A DNA stretch of 64,000 nucleotides from Nostoc sp. UHCC 0702 (lineage in GTDB: Bacteria > Cyanobacteriota > Cyanobacteriia > Cyanobacteriales > Nostocaceae). Shown here in pieces: positions 18,704 through 27,326 of the stretch (position 1 is the stretch's first letter; every line of letters begins with the position of its first letter). The stretch covers positions 1,243,409 to 1,307,408 of the forward strand of contig CP071065.1 of the NCBI GenBank assembly GCA_017164015.1, read 5' to 3'. The translations under genes and the position numbers were made by a program. Below the pieces are notes generated by a model that saw only the letters and a list, made by a program, of their open reading frames with translations, was not told the DNA's origin and did not search any database.

Positions 18704-20758
18704 ATGCCATTCAGCAATTTCACAAATCCTTACAAAAATCCGGCTGACATACCACAGAAGTATCGCCAGCACATGAACTTCCAGAAATTATTTAAATCTG
18801 ATGGTTCTTACGTGCGTCCGGCGGAAGACCCTGTAACAATATGGGCAATTGAGATTTTAGTAGAGGAGTACGGTGTTCCACTAGAAGCGATGGCGCTAGA
18901 ACTAAATGCAGATTTTGCCGAGGGAACTTATCAAGGTGGGCGACGTTACCAAGGACGAGCGGATGTAGTTGTTTACGATGATCGTTATGCTGACGCTGTA
19001 GGAGATTTAGATGTAGCCTTCATTATGCTGGAGGCGATGGAACCTAATAAAAAGCTTGATGGAAAAGACCCGGAAGGTTGGGTAGATCATTTAAATCGAC
19101 TCAACGCTTACATGAGTGCTTCACCATCCGCCCGTTACGCAATTTTAACCAGTGGTAAGCACACGATAGTCTATCGTCGTGACTTAGACTATCCACGCAA
19201 ACTAGAACCAATTGGCGATGCTTTACCCAGTAAGTATGAAAGTGCGCGTGAAGCAGCAAAGCATAGTCGTTATACAGTAGTTCTTAATCCTAATGAGCCG
19301 GATGGCATTCAAACAGGACTCATACCACTCAGCCGTGATAGATTTCGTGAGGTTTTGGGAGATACACGCTCTGGATGTCACTCTATCCTCAGAGATAACG
19401 AGGGTTTGCAGCCCCAAGAAGCAGTAGATGGAATGGTTAAATTCCTGTTTGCTAAATGGTACGACGAGCAGGCAACTGTTGATTTGGCTAAGCAAACAGG
19501 TGAATCACGAGCTTATGTGTTTAGTGTGAGTGATGAAACTGACCCAGAACGCTTATTAGTACAGGTGCGAGATACTTTTGAAAAAGCCAAGCAATGGGAA
19601 AGAGAGACACTAGCGAAAAAATTTGGTGATGATTTGGGTGTACGTTTGGCTTTTAATGAGGCTGATGTGTTGCAATTCAAACCTCACACTACGATGGAAA
19701 TTGTGAAGCGTTTGCAGCCTTGGAGTTTGCGAAAATCTTCAGCAGATGTCAAAGGTGGAGTGTTTGAGGATTTTTTAAGTAAAACTTTTCGTGATGATTT
19801 GGGGCAATATTTCACGCCTACACCAGTAATTAATTTAATGGTGGGGATTTTGCAACCAACAGTAAATGATTATGTTGGTGATCCTGCTTGCGGTTCAGCG
19901 CGGATGCTAACCCACGTTTTGGATTATGTGCGTAAACAGGAGTATGCAAAAGCAATAGCAAATAATGGTGGTAGTGCTGAAGGGATTAATCCTGAAGAAC
20001 CAACGCAAGAGTTTATCAAATTTAGAGATAATCATTTATTCGGTGCTGAATATTCTCGCAATGTCATGCACGTAGCGCGAGTTAATACTTTAATGAATGG
20101 CGCACAATATGCTGATTTAAAGGTAATGGATTCGCTGGAGCGATTGAGTAGCATTACAGGAGGAATTATAGAGGGTCTTCCAGAACGTCCTGGATTTTAT
20201 CTAGGAGGGCTGACAATGATTTTAACTAATCCTCCATTTGGCTCTAAATTGACTAATGAAAATGTTTTGAAAGATTTTGCTGGACGGGATGGAGTGACAA
20301 AGAAAAAAGATAAGGTTGTTAAAAGTATTCCTCAAGAAGTGGCTTTTGTTAATCGTTGTCTTGAATTTCTTGCTCCAAAAGGTAAGTTAGCAATTGTTTT
20401 ACCTGATGGGGTATTGGCAAATAGTTCGATGCAGGATGTTAGAGATTGGATTTTACGCTGGGCAAGATTAAAAGCAGTTATTAGTTTACCACAGGAAACA
20501 TTCATACCCTACGGTGCTGCTGTGAAGACTAGCGTGGTTATTCTCGAAAAGCGTGAGATAGCTTTGACAGCAGAAACTCAGCTAGAACTTGGTCAGGAAA
20601 TTAACGAAGCTGATCAAGATTATGAGATTTACATGGCTAGGATTGATGATATTGGCTATGATGCTGCTGGTTGTATTTCTGCCTATCAAAATGAGGTTAA
20701 CGAACCTCCAGAAGTTAGGGAAGTAATTACAGATTTGGCTGAGTTTTTAGCGAGATAG
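18704..20758 (+). CDS. Nuclease-like domain fused to type I N6-adenine DNA methylase (HsdM-like)
   Basis: 684 residues. The first ~170 resemble the HsdR N-terminal/PD-(D/E)XK type: D87 in GRADVVVY and E110 in FIMLEAMEPNKK. The Lys expected two residues after E110 is Met112, so cleavage activity is doubtful. Residues ~330-660 are an HsdM-type gamma N6-adenine methylase. The SAM motif is GDPACGSARM (392-401, Ala in place of the usual second Gly) and the catalytic NPPF is at 509-512. YFTPTPVINLMV and RVNTLMNG blocks are also typical. No helicase/translocase domain or separate hsdR is present. It is the first gene of a tight operon with a specificity subunit, a HEPN-type gene and a regulator. It may be a BcgI-like restriction-modification protein or a methylase with a decayed nuclease domain. 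Confidence 0.85.
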   Translation: MPFSNFTNPYKNPADIPQKYRQHMNFQKLFKSDGSYVRPAEDPVTIWAIEILVEEYGVPLEAMALELNADFAEGTYQGGRRYQGRADVVVYDDRYADAVGDLDVAFIMLEAMEPNKKLDGKDPEGWVDHLNRLNAYMSASPSARYAILTSGKHTIVYRRDLDYPRKLEPIGDALPSKYESAREAAKHSRYTVVLNPNEPDGIQTGLIPLSRDRFREVLGDTRSGCHSILRDNEGLQPQEAVDGMVKFLFAKWYDEQATVDLAKQTGESRAYVFSVSDETDPERLLVQVRDTFEKAKQWERETLAKKFGDDLGVRLAFNEADVLQFKPHTTMEIVKRLQPWSLRKSSADVKGGVFEDFLSKTFRDDLGQYFTPTPVINLMVGILQPTVNDYVGDPACGSARMLTHVLDYVRKQEYAKAIANNGGSAEGINPEEPTQEFIKFRDNHLFGAEYSRNVMHVARVNTLMNGAQYADLKVMDSLERLSSITGGIIEGLPERPGFYLGGLTMILTNPPFGSKLTNENVLKDFAGRDGVTKKKDKVVKSIPQEVAFVNRCLEFLAPKGKLAIVLPDGVLANSSMQDVRDWILRWARLKAVISLPQETFIPYGAAVKTSVVILEKREIALTAETQLELGQEINEADQDYEIYMARIDDIGYDAAGCISAYQNEVNEPPEVREVITDLAEFLAR

Positions 20759-20762
20759 TTAA

Positions 20763-21452
20763 ATGGAAAAAACTATTGTTAATCTTTCAAAGTTACGTCA
20801 AAAGGGTGTCTGGAATTTTCAGCCTTACTCCCAAGTTGTGACAGATGCAATGGCTAAATTAGAGAAAAGTCCCTTTCCAGTGGTTAAGTTGGAAACTTTA
20901 CTCGTTGAGGGAACTACCAAGCGTGGTTATTCTGTTACTGGGGTCGAGGATGTAGGCGGGATTCCTTTACTCTCAGCACGTAATATTTCAGCACAGGGTA
21001 TGAATTTGAATCATGTGCGCTATCTAACTCCAGATGCTCACAACAAACTTGAAGAAACTCAAGTTCATAAAGGTGATGTACTGGTAAGTGTGATCATGCG
21101 TCCGGGGATAGCTGCTGTCTATGAATCTGACGAGCCTGCCAACATAAATTCACACCTTGCAAGACTACGCCTAACGAACCAGATTGATCCAGCTTACCTA
21201 GTTTTCTATCTAAATTCAAATGTTGGTCAAGCCCTCATTCGCTCCCTTTCAACTGGTAGCCTTCAGCCAATGTTAACCATTTCTGCTTTAAAAGATTTGC
21301 CTGTGATACTTCCCCCACTAGCTGAACAGAAACAGATTGTTGCTGAAGTACAGCGATTAACACAAGAGGCTGAGCAATTAGTGAAAGCAGCTGAGGAACG
21401 CCGTGCTGAAGCCCAGAAGCTTTTTGGAGAGTTATTTCAAGAGGCAGTGTAA
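20763..21452 (+). CDS. Single-TRD type I specificity subunit (HsdS-like)
   Basis: 229 residues, about half a standard HsdS. One target-recognition domain (about 35-190) contains GIPLLSARNIS and GDVLVSVIMRPG. The conserved LKDLPVILPPLAEQKQIVAEV follows, and a C-terminal coiled coil (LTQEAEQLVKAAEERRAEAQK) would dimerise two copies, giving a symmetric recognition site. It starts 4 bp after the methylase stop and is followed with no gap by the HEPN-type gene, so it is translated as part of the operon. Its role is to give sequence specificity to the methylase. Confidence 0.9.
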   Translation: MEKTIVNLSKLRQKGVWNFQPYSQVVTDAMAKLEKSPFPVVKLETLLVEGTTKRGYSVTGVEDVGGIPLLSARNISAQGMNLNHVRYLTPDAHNKLEETQVHKGDVLVSVIMRPGIAAVYESDEPANINSHLARLRLTNQIDPAYLVFYLNSNVGQALIRSLSTGSLQPMLTISALKDLPVILPPLAEQKQIVAEVQRLTQEAEQLVKAAEERRAEAQKLFGELFQEAV

Positions 21453-22403
21453 ATGAGCCATGCTTGCTATTTGACTGTTTTTGAACAGCCACAGGAGGAT
21501 TTAGAAAGAGCATTGTATAATCTTTTCAATGACTTGGCTGCTATATATGACGAATACGAATCAGTACGTCTAAATCCATTCAGTAATCAATACGAACTGC
21601 AAGCGGCGGTTAGCCAAAATTTCGAGTTTTTGTTAACTGTACGCTGGCAAGCTGATATAAGTTCTCCTACCTTAATAACTTTTGACGTTGAAATGGCAGT
21701 TCCAGTTGAACCTGTCCAACTTGAGAATGTTCTAGCTCAACCAGCAGAAACTTATTTTCCTAAATTAATCCTTGTTTATAACTTTTATGGTTATGAGCGA
21801 AGTAAAAGATTATTCCCTTTAATAACAAATTTTGAAAATGCGGCTAGGGAATTTATTATATCTGTAATGCTCAAAAAATATGGCTCTGGATGGGAAAGTA
21901 CTCTTGAGCAATATATAGAAGATGCTAAACAAAACATTGAAAGTTACAAAAATAAATACGGAGATAAATGGGAAGAGAAACTGCAAAAATATGAAGAATG
22001 CAAAAGCAAAGCAGTAGAGAGTCAGAAACAGGAAGCTAATGATCAGTGGCATAATCCTCTACTTATGCACTGGCTTTACCATGCAAATTTCACAGATTTA
22101 TCAGACATGATCAGAATGGTTGATGACTTAGAAACAGGCATGGTTGATTACTCACAAGGAGGCAAGAAGCCAGTACTTCCTTCTCAGTTAACATTCGCTA
22201 GCTTCGTTGGTAAACAAGAGCGAAATACAATTATATACAAAATTAACCAGATTCGTGTATTGAGGAATAGACTCATGCATGGACGTTATCTAACAGGAGA
22301 GAATGAAGATTTAATCAAATCAATTTGTGAAGAGTTTCACAATTTAATTGTTCAGCCAGGACACATTAATGACTTTGAGAGTCGCAGGCTAACCCAAGGC
22401 TAA
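21453..22403 (+). CDS. HEPN-type protein in a restriction-modification operon
   Basis: 316 residues of unknown family. The C-terminal helical region has RVLRNRLMHGRYL, which fits the HEPN ribonuclease motif Rx4H (R271, H276). HEPN domains are common RNases in toxin-antitoxin and abortive-infection systems. The middle has a charged coiled segment (about 150-195). The N-terminal ~130 residues form an alpha/beta region that I do not recognise. The ATG directly abuts the stop of the specificity gene (TAAATG), so it belongs to the same transcript. I infer that it is an accessory or effector component of the cassette; a toxin role is not shown. Confidence 0.6.
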   Translation: MSHACYLTVFEQPQEDLERALYNLFNDLAAIYDEYESVRLNPFSNQYELQAAVSQNFEFLLTVRWQADISSPTLITFDVEMAVPVEPVQLENVLAQPAETYFPKLILVYNFYGYERSKRLFPLITNFENAAREFIISVMLKKYGSGWESTLEQYIEDAKQNIESYKNKYGDKWEEKLQKYEECKSKAVESQKQEANDQWHNPLLMHWLYHANFTDLSDMIRMVDDLETGMVDYSQGGKKPVLPSQLTFASFVGKQERNTIIYKINQIRVLRNRLMHGRYLTGENEDLIKSICEEFHNLIVQPGHINDFESRRLTQG

Positions 22404-22447
22404 CTGATTGGCAGAAGGTAATAAATGCTAGCAAAGGAAGATGTGAC

Positions 22448-22933
22448 ATGAAGGAGGGCAGCAAATACCAGCCACTCCTAGACTTTTTGCGTGGCAGCGA
22501 TCAAAATGAAATAACTTTATCATTTGCTGAAATTGAGACTTTAATAAAAGATACTTTGCCTAATTCAGCAAAAAGTAAGCGGGCGTGGTGGAGTAATCGC
22601 AGCAAAGGCGCATTACAAGCTTCAGCCTGGATAGAAGCAGGATATCGGGTTGAAGATGTTGATTTTGATAAGCAGCAAGTAAGATTTTTTAAACCTCCTA
22701 ATAACTATCGAGTTCAGCTTCAAGGTGATACTGTGCTTTGGAATGCTGAACTAATCAAAGCATTGCGGCTTCACATGGGATTAACACAGGCAGAGTTTGC
22801 ACAAAGGCTCGGTGTCTATCAGCAAACAGTTAGTCAATGGGAAAACAGCGCCTATGAGCCAACTCTAGCTACATCGAAATATCTAACTTTAGTTGCTGAT
22901 CAGGCTGGATTCAAATACATAGAGAGAGGTTAG
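22448..22933 (+). CDS. DUF7662-like domain plus XRE helix-turn-helix regulator
   Basis: 161 residues. The N-terminal ~75 (KYQPLLDFLRGS, LSFAEIETLI, LPNSAKSKRAWWSNRSKGALQASAW) match the pattern that I recall as DUF7662. The C-terminal ~60 form an XRE/Cro helix-turn-helix: LRLHMGLTQAEFAQRLGVYQQTVSQWE. It starts 44 bp after the HEPN gene and is probably co-transcribed. It is the likely regulator of the cassette. A perfect 14-bp inverted repeat 33 bp after its stop is a candidate binding site. Confidence 0.75.
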   Translation: MKEGSKYQPLLDFLRGSDQNEITLSFAEIETLIKDTLPNSAKSKRAWWSNRSKGALQASAWIEAGYRVEDVDFDKQQVRFFKPPNNYRVQLQGDTVLWNAELIKALRLHMGLTQAEFAQRLGVYQQTVSQWENSAYEPTLATSKYLTLVADQAGFKYIERG

Positions 22934-22965
22934 AAGTCAAAAGAATTTTTGGGTCTGTCTGTTGA

Positions 22966-23018
22966 CATTTTACAATGTAAGATTTAAAATTGCAATATAC
23001 AATCTACATTGTAAAATG
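22966..23018. promoter_or_regulatory. Perfect 14-bp inverted repeat, candidate operator
   Basis: CATTTTACAATGTA (22966-22979) and TACATTGTAAAATG (23005-23018) are exact reverse complements with a 25-nt spacer. The right arm includes the ATG of the next gene. The position between the XRE regulator gene and the following gene suggests an operator or a leader hairpin that covers the start codon. Confidence 0.6.
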
Positions 23019-23402
23019 AATATTCACAACACCGAACCCAAAGCCCTCTTCCTTTCTCCCGATGGCAACATCTATCCAGACAACCTAATTTGCACCGGCA
23101 TCATCCCCGCAGAACTCGACGGTAAACCCTGCCCTCATTCCAAAGCGGGTAAATTTCCTGAAATCAAACCCCTCAATTCAGAAGACCCCAATTACACCAT
23201 CGACAAAGGTCAACCAGGCGAACTTTGCCCAACCTGCGCCAAGCAACAACTCTCCAACTTGGGACATTGGCAAGGTCACAGAAATCAAAAATTTCCTGAA
23301 GAACTTTTATCACTACGGTTATTCAAATGCCGGATGTGGCTGTGGCTAGTTGTTCCAGGATTACACGATCGCAATGCAACCAAACTTCTACCCCAACAGT
23401 AG
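23016..23402 (+). CDS. Hypothetical protein with CPH and CPTC motifs
   Basis: 128 residues from ATG 23016 (MNIHNTEPKALFLSPDGNIYP); the longer frame from 22962 crosses the inverted repeat and is unlikely. Cys/His pairs (GKPCPHSKAGKF and GELCPTCAKQQL) could bind a metal such as zinc. The family is not recognised. The start codon is the last three bases of an inverted-repeat arm, so expression may be controlled by structure or by a repressor. It is followed by a spacer of about 117 bp before the next small gene. Confidence 0.6.
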   Translation: MNIHNTEPKALFLSPDGNIYPDNLICTGIIPAELDGKPCPHSKAGKFPEIKPLNSEDPNYTIDKGQPGELCPTCAKQQLSNLGHWQGHRNQKFPEELLSLRLFKCRMWLWLVVPGLHDRNATKLLPQQ

Positions 23403-23519
23403 AGGTACAAGTAATGCGATCGCAAAATGACTTTTTTGTAAATCTTGTCAGAAGCCAGCAATCAAGTTTCCGACGCTTCCTGCTGACTCCTGGCTCCCCA
23501 ACAAAAGGAGACTGTCACC

Positions 23520-23759
23520 ATGATAAAACCAGTTAGCGATCAATGGCGCAATTCCCAAAGCGATCGCACTGATGCTGATCACCAAGCCTTAGATGATTTT
23601 GGAATTACACAGCTATTAACCCACATCAGTAATTACTCTGATAGCGAATTTGATGCATCCAAGCTGCATCTAACAGAAGAAGAATTAGAGAGTATAGCTG
23701 TCTTTGCTGATACTGCTTGGGAGCAAGATATAGAACCGCTTGACGAGGAATTAGCCTGA
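23520..23759 (+). CDS. Small acidic hypothetical protein
   Basis: 79 residues with no recognised domain; the C-terminal half is strongly acidic (LTEEELESIAVFADTAWEQDIEPLDEELA). A good ribosome site (AAAAGGAG) lies 9 nt before ATG 23520. Its stop overlaps the start of the next gene by one base (TGATG), so the two are translationally coupled. The pairing of an acidic small protein with a basic HTH protein is reminiscent of an antitoxin or anti-activator pair, but nothing proves that here. Confidence 0.65.
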   Translation: MIKPVSDQWRNSQSDRTDADHQALDDFGITQLLTHISNYSDSEFDASKLHLTEEELESIAVFADTAWEQDIEPLDEELA

Positions 23760-24055
23760 TGAATAATCCTCATTCTTTGACAGAGCGAGAACTCACCTTA
23801 ATCAACATCTACATCAACTGTCAACTAGAACTTTCGCCGCGCAGCTTTTACGCCAAGTGGGATGTAGATTACCAGATGATTGCCAAAATTTGTTCACGCT
23901 CACCTTCTACCGTGCGACGTTGGTTTAGAAGAGGTCGTAATTATCGTTCTCCTAGCAGGTGCGACTTGCGTCATCTGGCACTCATGGATTTTCTTCTAGA
24001 GCATTTTGAAAAGATTCCAACTGAGGTTTTTAATTTGCTGTGTCCCCCAACTTGA
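23759..24055 (+). CDS. Small helix-turn-helix protein
   Basis: 98 residues. The segment YQMIAKICSRSPSTVRRWFRRG (about 40-61) has the spacing of a helix-turn-helix with a Trp/Arg-rich recognition helix, and the C-terminal half is helical. The protein is basic and likely binds DNA. It is coupled to the acidic protein upstream by a one-base overlap. Its target is unknown. Confidence 0.65.
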   Translation: MNNPHSLTERELTLINIYINCQLELSPRSFYAKWDVDYQMIAKICSRSPSTVRRWFRRGRNYRSPSRCDLRHLALMDFLLEHFEKIPTEVFNLLCPPT

Positions 24056-24253
24056 AAAGGGTGGACACACATAATTTGATTTTTGTCAAATAGCCATTGG
24101 GCCCTTTTTGGTTCCTTGTTCTCGCATAGGGTAATTACATTGCGTTTTGTTCTCTATCTATACGCAGTAGTTACCCCTGAAAGCTCAAGGTAAAAACTTC
24201 ATTCCTAATTGTCAGAACCAAATACGACACCAACTTTTGAAAAAGGAGAATAC

Positions 24254-24472
24254 ATGATTTCTCAACGCATGTTTTTCAAGGACAAGCTTTATCGTCCTTG
24301 GCTGATTGTGCGAATTTTAGCAAGCACTCAAGCCCACACAGTCGCTCGTTTTGCCAACCGTCAAGATGCCGAAGATCATATGAGAGTCTTACATCGATTT
24401 CTGCCAAACGCAGTGTTCGATCTGATGTTTGAACCTCCGGATGGAAAAGAACCTGTGGAACAGATAAGATAA
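24254..24472 (+). CDS. Small hypothetical protein
   Basis: 72 residues from ATG 24254 (MISQRMFFKDKLYRPWL), chosen because AAAAGGAG lies 7 nt upstream; the frame also opens earlier at a TTG. It has no recognised domain. The sequence contains IVRILASTQAHTVARFANRQDAEDHMRVLHRFLP, which suggests a small alpha/beta protein. It stands alone, just upstream of a MITE-like element. Confidence 0.6.
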   Translation: MISQRMFFKDKLYRPWLIVRILASTQAHTVARFANRQDAEDHMRVLHRFLPNAVFDLMFEPPDGKEPVEQIR

Positions 24473-24489
24473 TAGCTTCATTTAATATT

Positions 24490-24680
24490 AAGTCCGGTTA
24501 ATTAGTTATAATTCCACAGTCATTACACCCCACCCCCAACCCCTCCCCGTGAACGGGGAACTCGGGGCCCCCATTAAATTCGGGCTTAACCCGAATTTAA
24601 TGGGGATTAGGGGCAGGGAGACAAAGCAGAGCATTGGCGGGGTGGGGTTCTTCGGTTTTAATAAGTAATCAAATGGACTT
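24490..24680. mobile_element. MITE-like element with imperfect terminal inverted repeats
   Basis: The left end AAGTCCGGTTAATTAGTTAT and the reverse complement of the right end AAGTCCATTTGATTACTTAT match at 16 of 20 positions. The ~190-bp interior carries a perfect 16-bp hairpin at 24569-24605. About 49 bp at its left end are repeated, inverted, at 31743-31791. No transposase gene is present. Confidence 0.6.
24569..24605. repeat. 16-bp perfect hairpin
   Basis: CCCCATTAAATTCGGG (24569-24584) pairs with CCCGAATTTAATGGGG (24590-24605), with a CTTAA loop. It lies inside the MITE-like element and would form a very stable structure in DNA or RNA. Confidence 0.75.
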
Positions 24681-24795
24681 GATACTATAACTGCAAACGC
24701 CAAAAATAAAAGCGATCGCCCTTTAAATTTCCAGAGCGATCGCTTTATTATCTTGCCAGATACAACGTGGTTCTACCTGCCTGAATTACGAATTA

Positions 24796-25449
24796 CTAAG
24801 CAGCAGGTTCCAGCAATTTGATATTCGAGAAAACAAACTCCTGAATTGACAGTTTACCTTCTGTCTCGGTGCGAATCTCTCGACGATTGAGGATGAAATA
24901 GTCGCCAACTTTTTCATACTCATCAGTAAATTCGCTTCTGCCTCCTTTTTGTTCCCCAGTTTTGGGGTCATGATATACAGAATCATAGGTGTGAGACAAA
25001 TAGCCTTTGCCAGTGTCGTGACTGCTAAAGGTGTTAATTGTCACTACAACGCCGTGGATTTGACGGTGAACTAGACATACCTCATTATTGCGGACTTTGT
25101 AGCGATCGCCTTGGGACTTCCCACCAAGCAAAATCTCCACTGCATCACTTAAGTCAGTGTCGCCATAGCTAAAGGTATTTTCGCCGTGAGTTTCTTCAAA
25201 GCTGCGACGGATGCGGTGAATTGCTATTTCCCAAGCTTGTCCGTGAATCGCTTGCTTTGCTTGCTCGTCATCTACACCCAAGACATCAGCCTTGAGATTG
25301 GCGTTAATGCGAACTTGACCTGTGAATTCTTTCTCGTCATACTTATAAGTAATATCTGCGGAATATCCTGGGAAACTTTTATCCCAGGTATAGCGGTTTT
25401 CATAAGCAGCCCGGAAAAGTTCCTGAGCAGAGAGTTTTGTAACTGTCAT
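24796..25449 (-). CDS. DUF3386 family protein
   Basis: 217 residues, beginning MTVTKLSAQELFRAAYENRYTW and continuing with FPGYSADITYKYDEKEFTGQV. This matches the cyanobacterial DUF3386 family as I recall it. It is mostly predicted beta strand, with no signal peptide or membrane segment. Function is unknown; the family is found almost entirely in oxygenic phototrophs. It is divergent from the GAF-LuxR regulator, with a spacer of about 100 bp that may hold both promoters. Confidence 0.82.
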   Translation of the reverse strand: MTVTKLSAQELFRAAYENRYTWDKSFPGYSADITYKYDEKEFTGQVRINANLKADVLGVDDEQAKQAIHGQAWEIAIHRIRRSFEETHGENTFSYGDTDLSDAVEILLGGKSQGDRYKVRNNEVCLVHRQIHGVVVTINTFSSHDTGKGYLSHTYDSVYHDPKTGEQKGGRSEFTDEYEKVGDYFILNRREIRTETEGKLSIQEFVFSNIKLLEPAA

Positions 25450-25551
25450 GTGCTTCTCCTAGCGTAACCAGTTAGATTAGCGTTTTATTCTTGCTGGTAT
25501 TAGCATAGAAGTAATTATGAAGCTCCGCATAGACCCCAAGTGGGTACACTT

Positions 25552-26217
25552 ATGCCTAATTCTCTTCACGCCGTATTTCAAGCGATCGCTAATGTCCGCC
25601 ATGAGCAAGAATTAAGACTAGCTCTGGCTGATAAAATTAGCGAGCATTTTGGCGTGCAACATTGGGGTATCTATTTCCTAGACGACCAGTCACCAGCTGA
25701 AATTGATATTCCAGGCATTCCAGCAGTATGCTTAGAAAGCAATCCCGTTGGACGCTACGTAGTTGAACGTCATGCTCCTGCCCATGAACAATTGATATTA
25801 TCCCCAGGAGATTGGAAGCATTTTTGCTCACGCCACGACCACGAACACGTGATGACTGGCCCCATTGTTTGCGATGGTGGTCTTATAGGGACGCTGAACT
25901 TAGCCCGCGATAGAGGAAATCCTCCCTTTAACGGCAACGATTTAGCTGACTTAAGCGCCTTATGCATTCATTTATCAGCAAAAATGGCAACTCTACGGGC
26001 GAAACCAACAACATTGAAATCCCCTCCAACCACTCCCCTGACACCGCGAGAGTTACAAATTGCCGAACTAGTAGCGCAGGGGTTAACTAATGCCGAAATT
26101 GGTGAAAAACTTTGGATTACACAAAATTCTGTCAAGCAAGCTTTGAAAAGGATGTTTCGCAAATTGGAAGTATCCGCCCGTACTGAATTGGTAGCAAAAT
26201 TACATTTAACAAATTAG
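25552..26217 (+). CDS. GAF-like domain LuxR-type transcriptional regulator
   Basis: 221 residues from ATG 25552 (MPNSLHAVFQAIANVRHEQEL); a start four codons earlier is possible. The N-terminal ~150 residues have the order of a GAF sensor domain (LADKISEHFGVQHWGIYFLDD, ending GTLNLARDRGNPPF). The C-terminal LuxR helix-turn-helix is LTPRELQIAELVAQGLTNAEIGEKLWITQNSVKQ. The N-terminus is not a receiver, so it probably responds to a small ligand or redox signal. It is divergent from the DUF3386 gene. Confidence 0.85.
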   Translation: MPNSLHAVFQAIANVRHEQELRLALADKISEHFGVQHWGIYFLDDQSPAEIDIPGIPAVCLESNPVGRYVVERHAPAHEQLILSPGDWKHFCSRHDHEHVMTGPIVCDGGLIGTLNLARDRGNPPFNGNDLADLSALCIHLSAKMATLRAKPTTLKSPPTTPLTPRELQIAELVAQGLTNAEIGEKLWITQNSVKQALKRMFRKLEVSARTELVAKLHLTN

Positions 26218-26312
26218 TGAACAGTCAATAGTCAATAGTCAATAGTCATCAGTCAACTGTCAACTGTCAATAGTCAATAGTCATCAGTCAACTGTCATCA
26301 GCCATCAGTCAT
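26217..26312. repeat. GTCAATAGTCATCAGTCAACT repeat tract
   Basis: Ninety-odd bases of AGTCAATAGTC, CATCAGTCAACTGTC and similar units. They fill the convergent gap between the regulator gene and the DJ-1/PfpI-type gene. Confidence 0.85.
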
Positions 26313-27011
26313 CTAAATACCAAGTAACTTAGCCGTTTGCTTTGTCTGTGCCATAGAAGCAGCAATTAGCTGTTTACCCAATATTTTCACTTGGTCAACC
26401 AAAGCCTCACCGGCATTTTCCGGCGAACCAGCATTAAAAGGTGGTGCAGGATTATACTCTAATAATAGTTGAATCACCTTAGCAGTATTTTCCCCACACA
26501 GATGAGCCGCAACTGTCAGCCCAAAATCAATACCAGCAGTCACACCACCACCTGTAATGCGGTTGCGGTCAACTACTACTCTTTCAGTTCCCACCTCAAC
26601 CCCCAACATAGCCAACTGGTCACGAAATGCCCAATGGCAAGCAGCGCGGTAGCCTTGCAGCAAACCCGCAGCCGCCAAAATCAAAGAACCAGTACACACC
26701 GAGGTAATGTATTTTGCAGTTTTACCCTGTTGCCGAAGAAATTCTAGCACCTCGGCATCTCGCATCATTTCCACCTGTCCCACAGCACCACCAGGAACAC
26801 ATAAAACATCGAGTGATGGACAGTTATCAAAGCTTTTTGTCGGCAATATGGTCATACCCTCATTGCTTGTCACCGGCTGCAAAGTCTTCCACAATAAATG
26901 GACACGAGTATTAGGCATAATGGCGAATACCTGATGAGGCCCAGTAATATCAAGCTGAGTCATGCCAGGGTAAATAAGTAGTCCAATGTGATATTCAGAT
27001 AAATTTGTCAT
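26313..27011 (-). CDS. DJ-1/PfpI family protein (isonitrile hydratase-like)
   Basis: 232 residues from ATG 27011 (MTNLSEYHIGLLIYPGMTQLDITGP); the open frame extends to 27089 but adds an unlikely N-terminus. The nucleophile elbow is SVCTGSLILAAAGLL with the conserved Cys, and VPGGAVGQ and ITGGGVTAGIDFGL follow, as in ThiJ/PfpI and isonitrile hydratase proteins. There is no AraC-type DNA-binding domain, so it is probably an enzyme and not a GlxA regulator. The substrate is unknown. Confidence 0.85.
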   Translation of the reverse strand: MTNLSEYHIGLLIYPGMTQLDITGPHQVFAIMPNTRVHLLWKTLQPVTSNEGMTILPTKSFDNCPSLDVLCVPGGAVGQVEMMRDAEVLEFLRQQGKTAKYITSVCTGSLILAAAGLLQGYRAACHWAFRDQLAMLGVEVGTERVVVDRNRITGGGVTAGIDFGLTVAAHLCGENTAKVIQLLLEYNPAPPFNAGSPENAGEALVDQVKILGKQLIAASMAQTKQTAKLLGI

Positions 27012-27130
27012 TGTTGAGCGATTGTCATAATAGTTATGATTTATGTTAAAGGCGACAATAAAACCCGTATAGTCCTCAATCGGGTACACTTTAAATTCGA
27101 CTGATAGCGGCTAAGTAGTCGTCAAAAATA

Positions 27131-27320
27131 AGGGAGCAGGGGAGCAGGGGGGCAGGGGAGATGAGGGAGATGAGGGGGATGAGGGGGATGAGGGTGAAAA
27201 TTTTACCTCCAATACCCAATACTTCGGCTTACCTCGACTTCGCTCGGCACAAGTCGCTCAGTACAATTCCCAATTCCCAATTCCCAATTCCCAATTCCCA
27301 ATTCCCAATTCCCAATTCCC
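27131..27320. repeat. Compound repeat tract (GGGGAGCAG, GATGAGGGA, AATTCCC units)
   Basis: 27131-27196 holds GGGAGCAGGGG and GAGATGAGGG units, and 27268-27320 holds seven or so copies of AATTCCC. Between them lies a GCTCGGC-rich stretch. The tract ends 7 bp before the tilS start and covers its expected promoter region. Confidence 0.85.
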
Positions 27321-27326
27321 CAAAAA

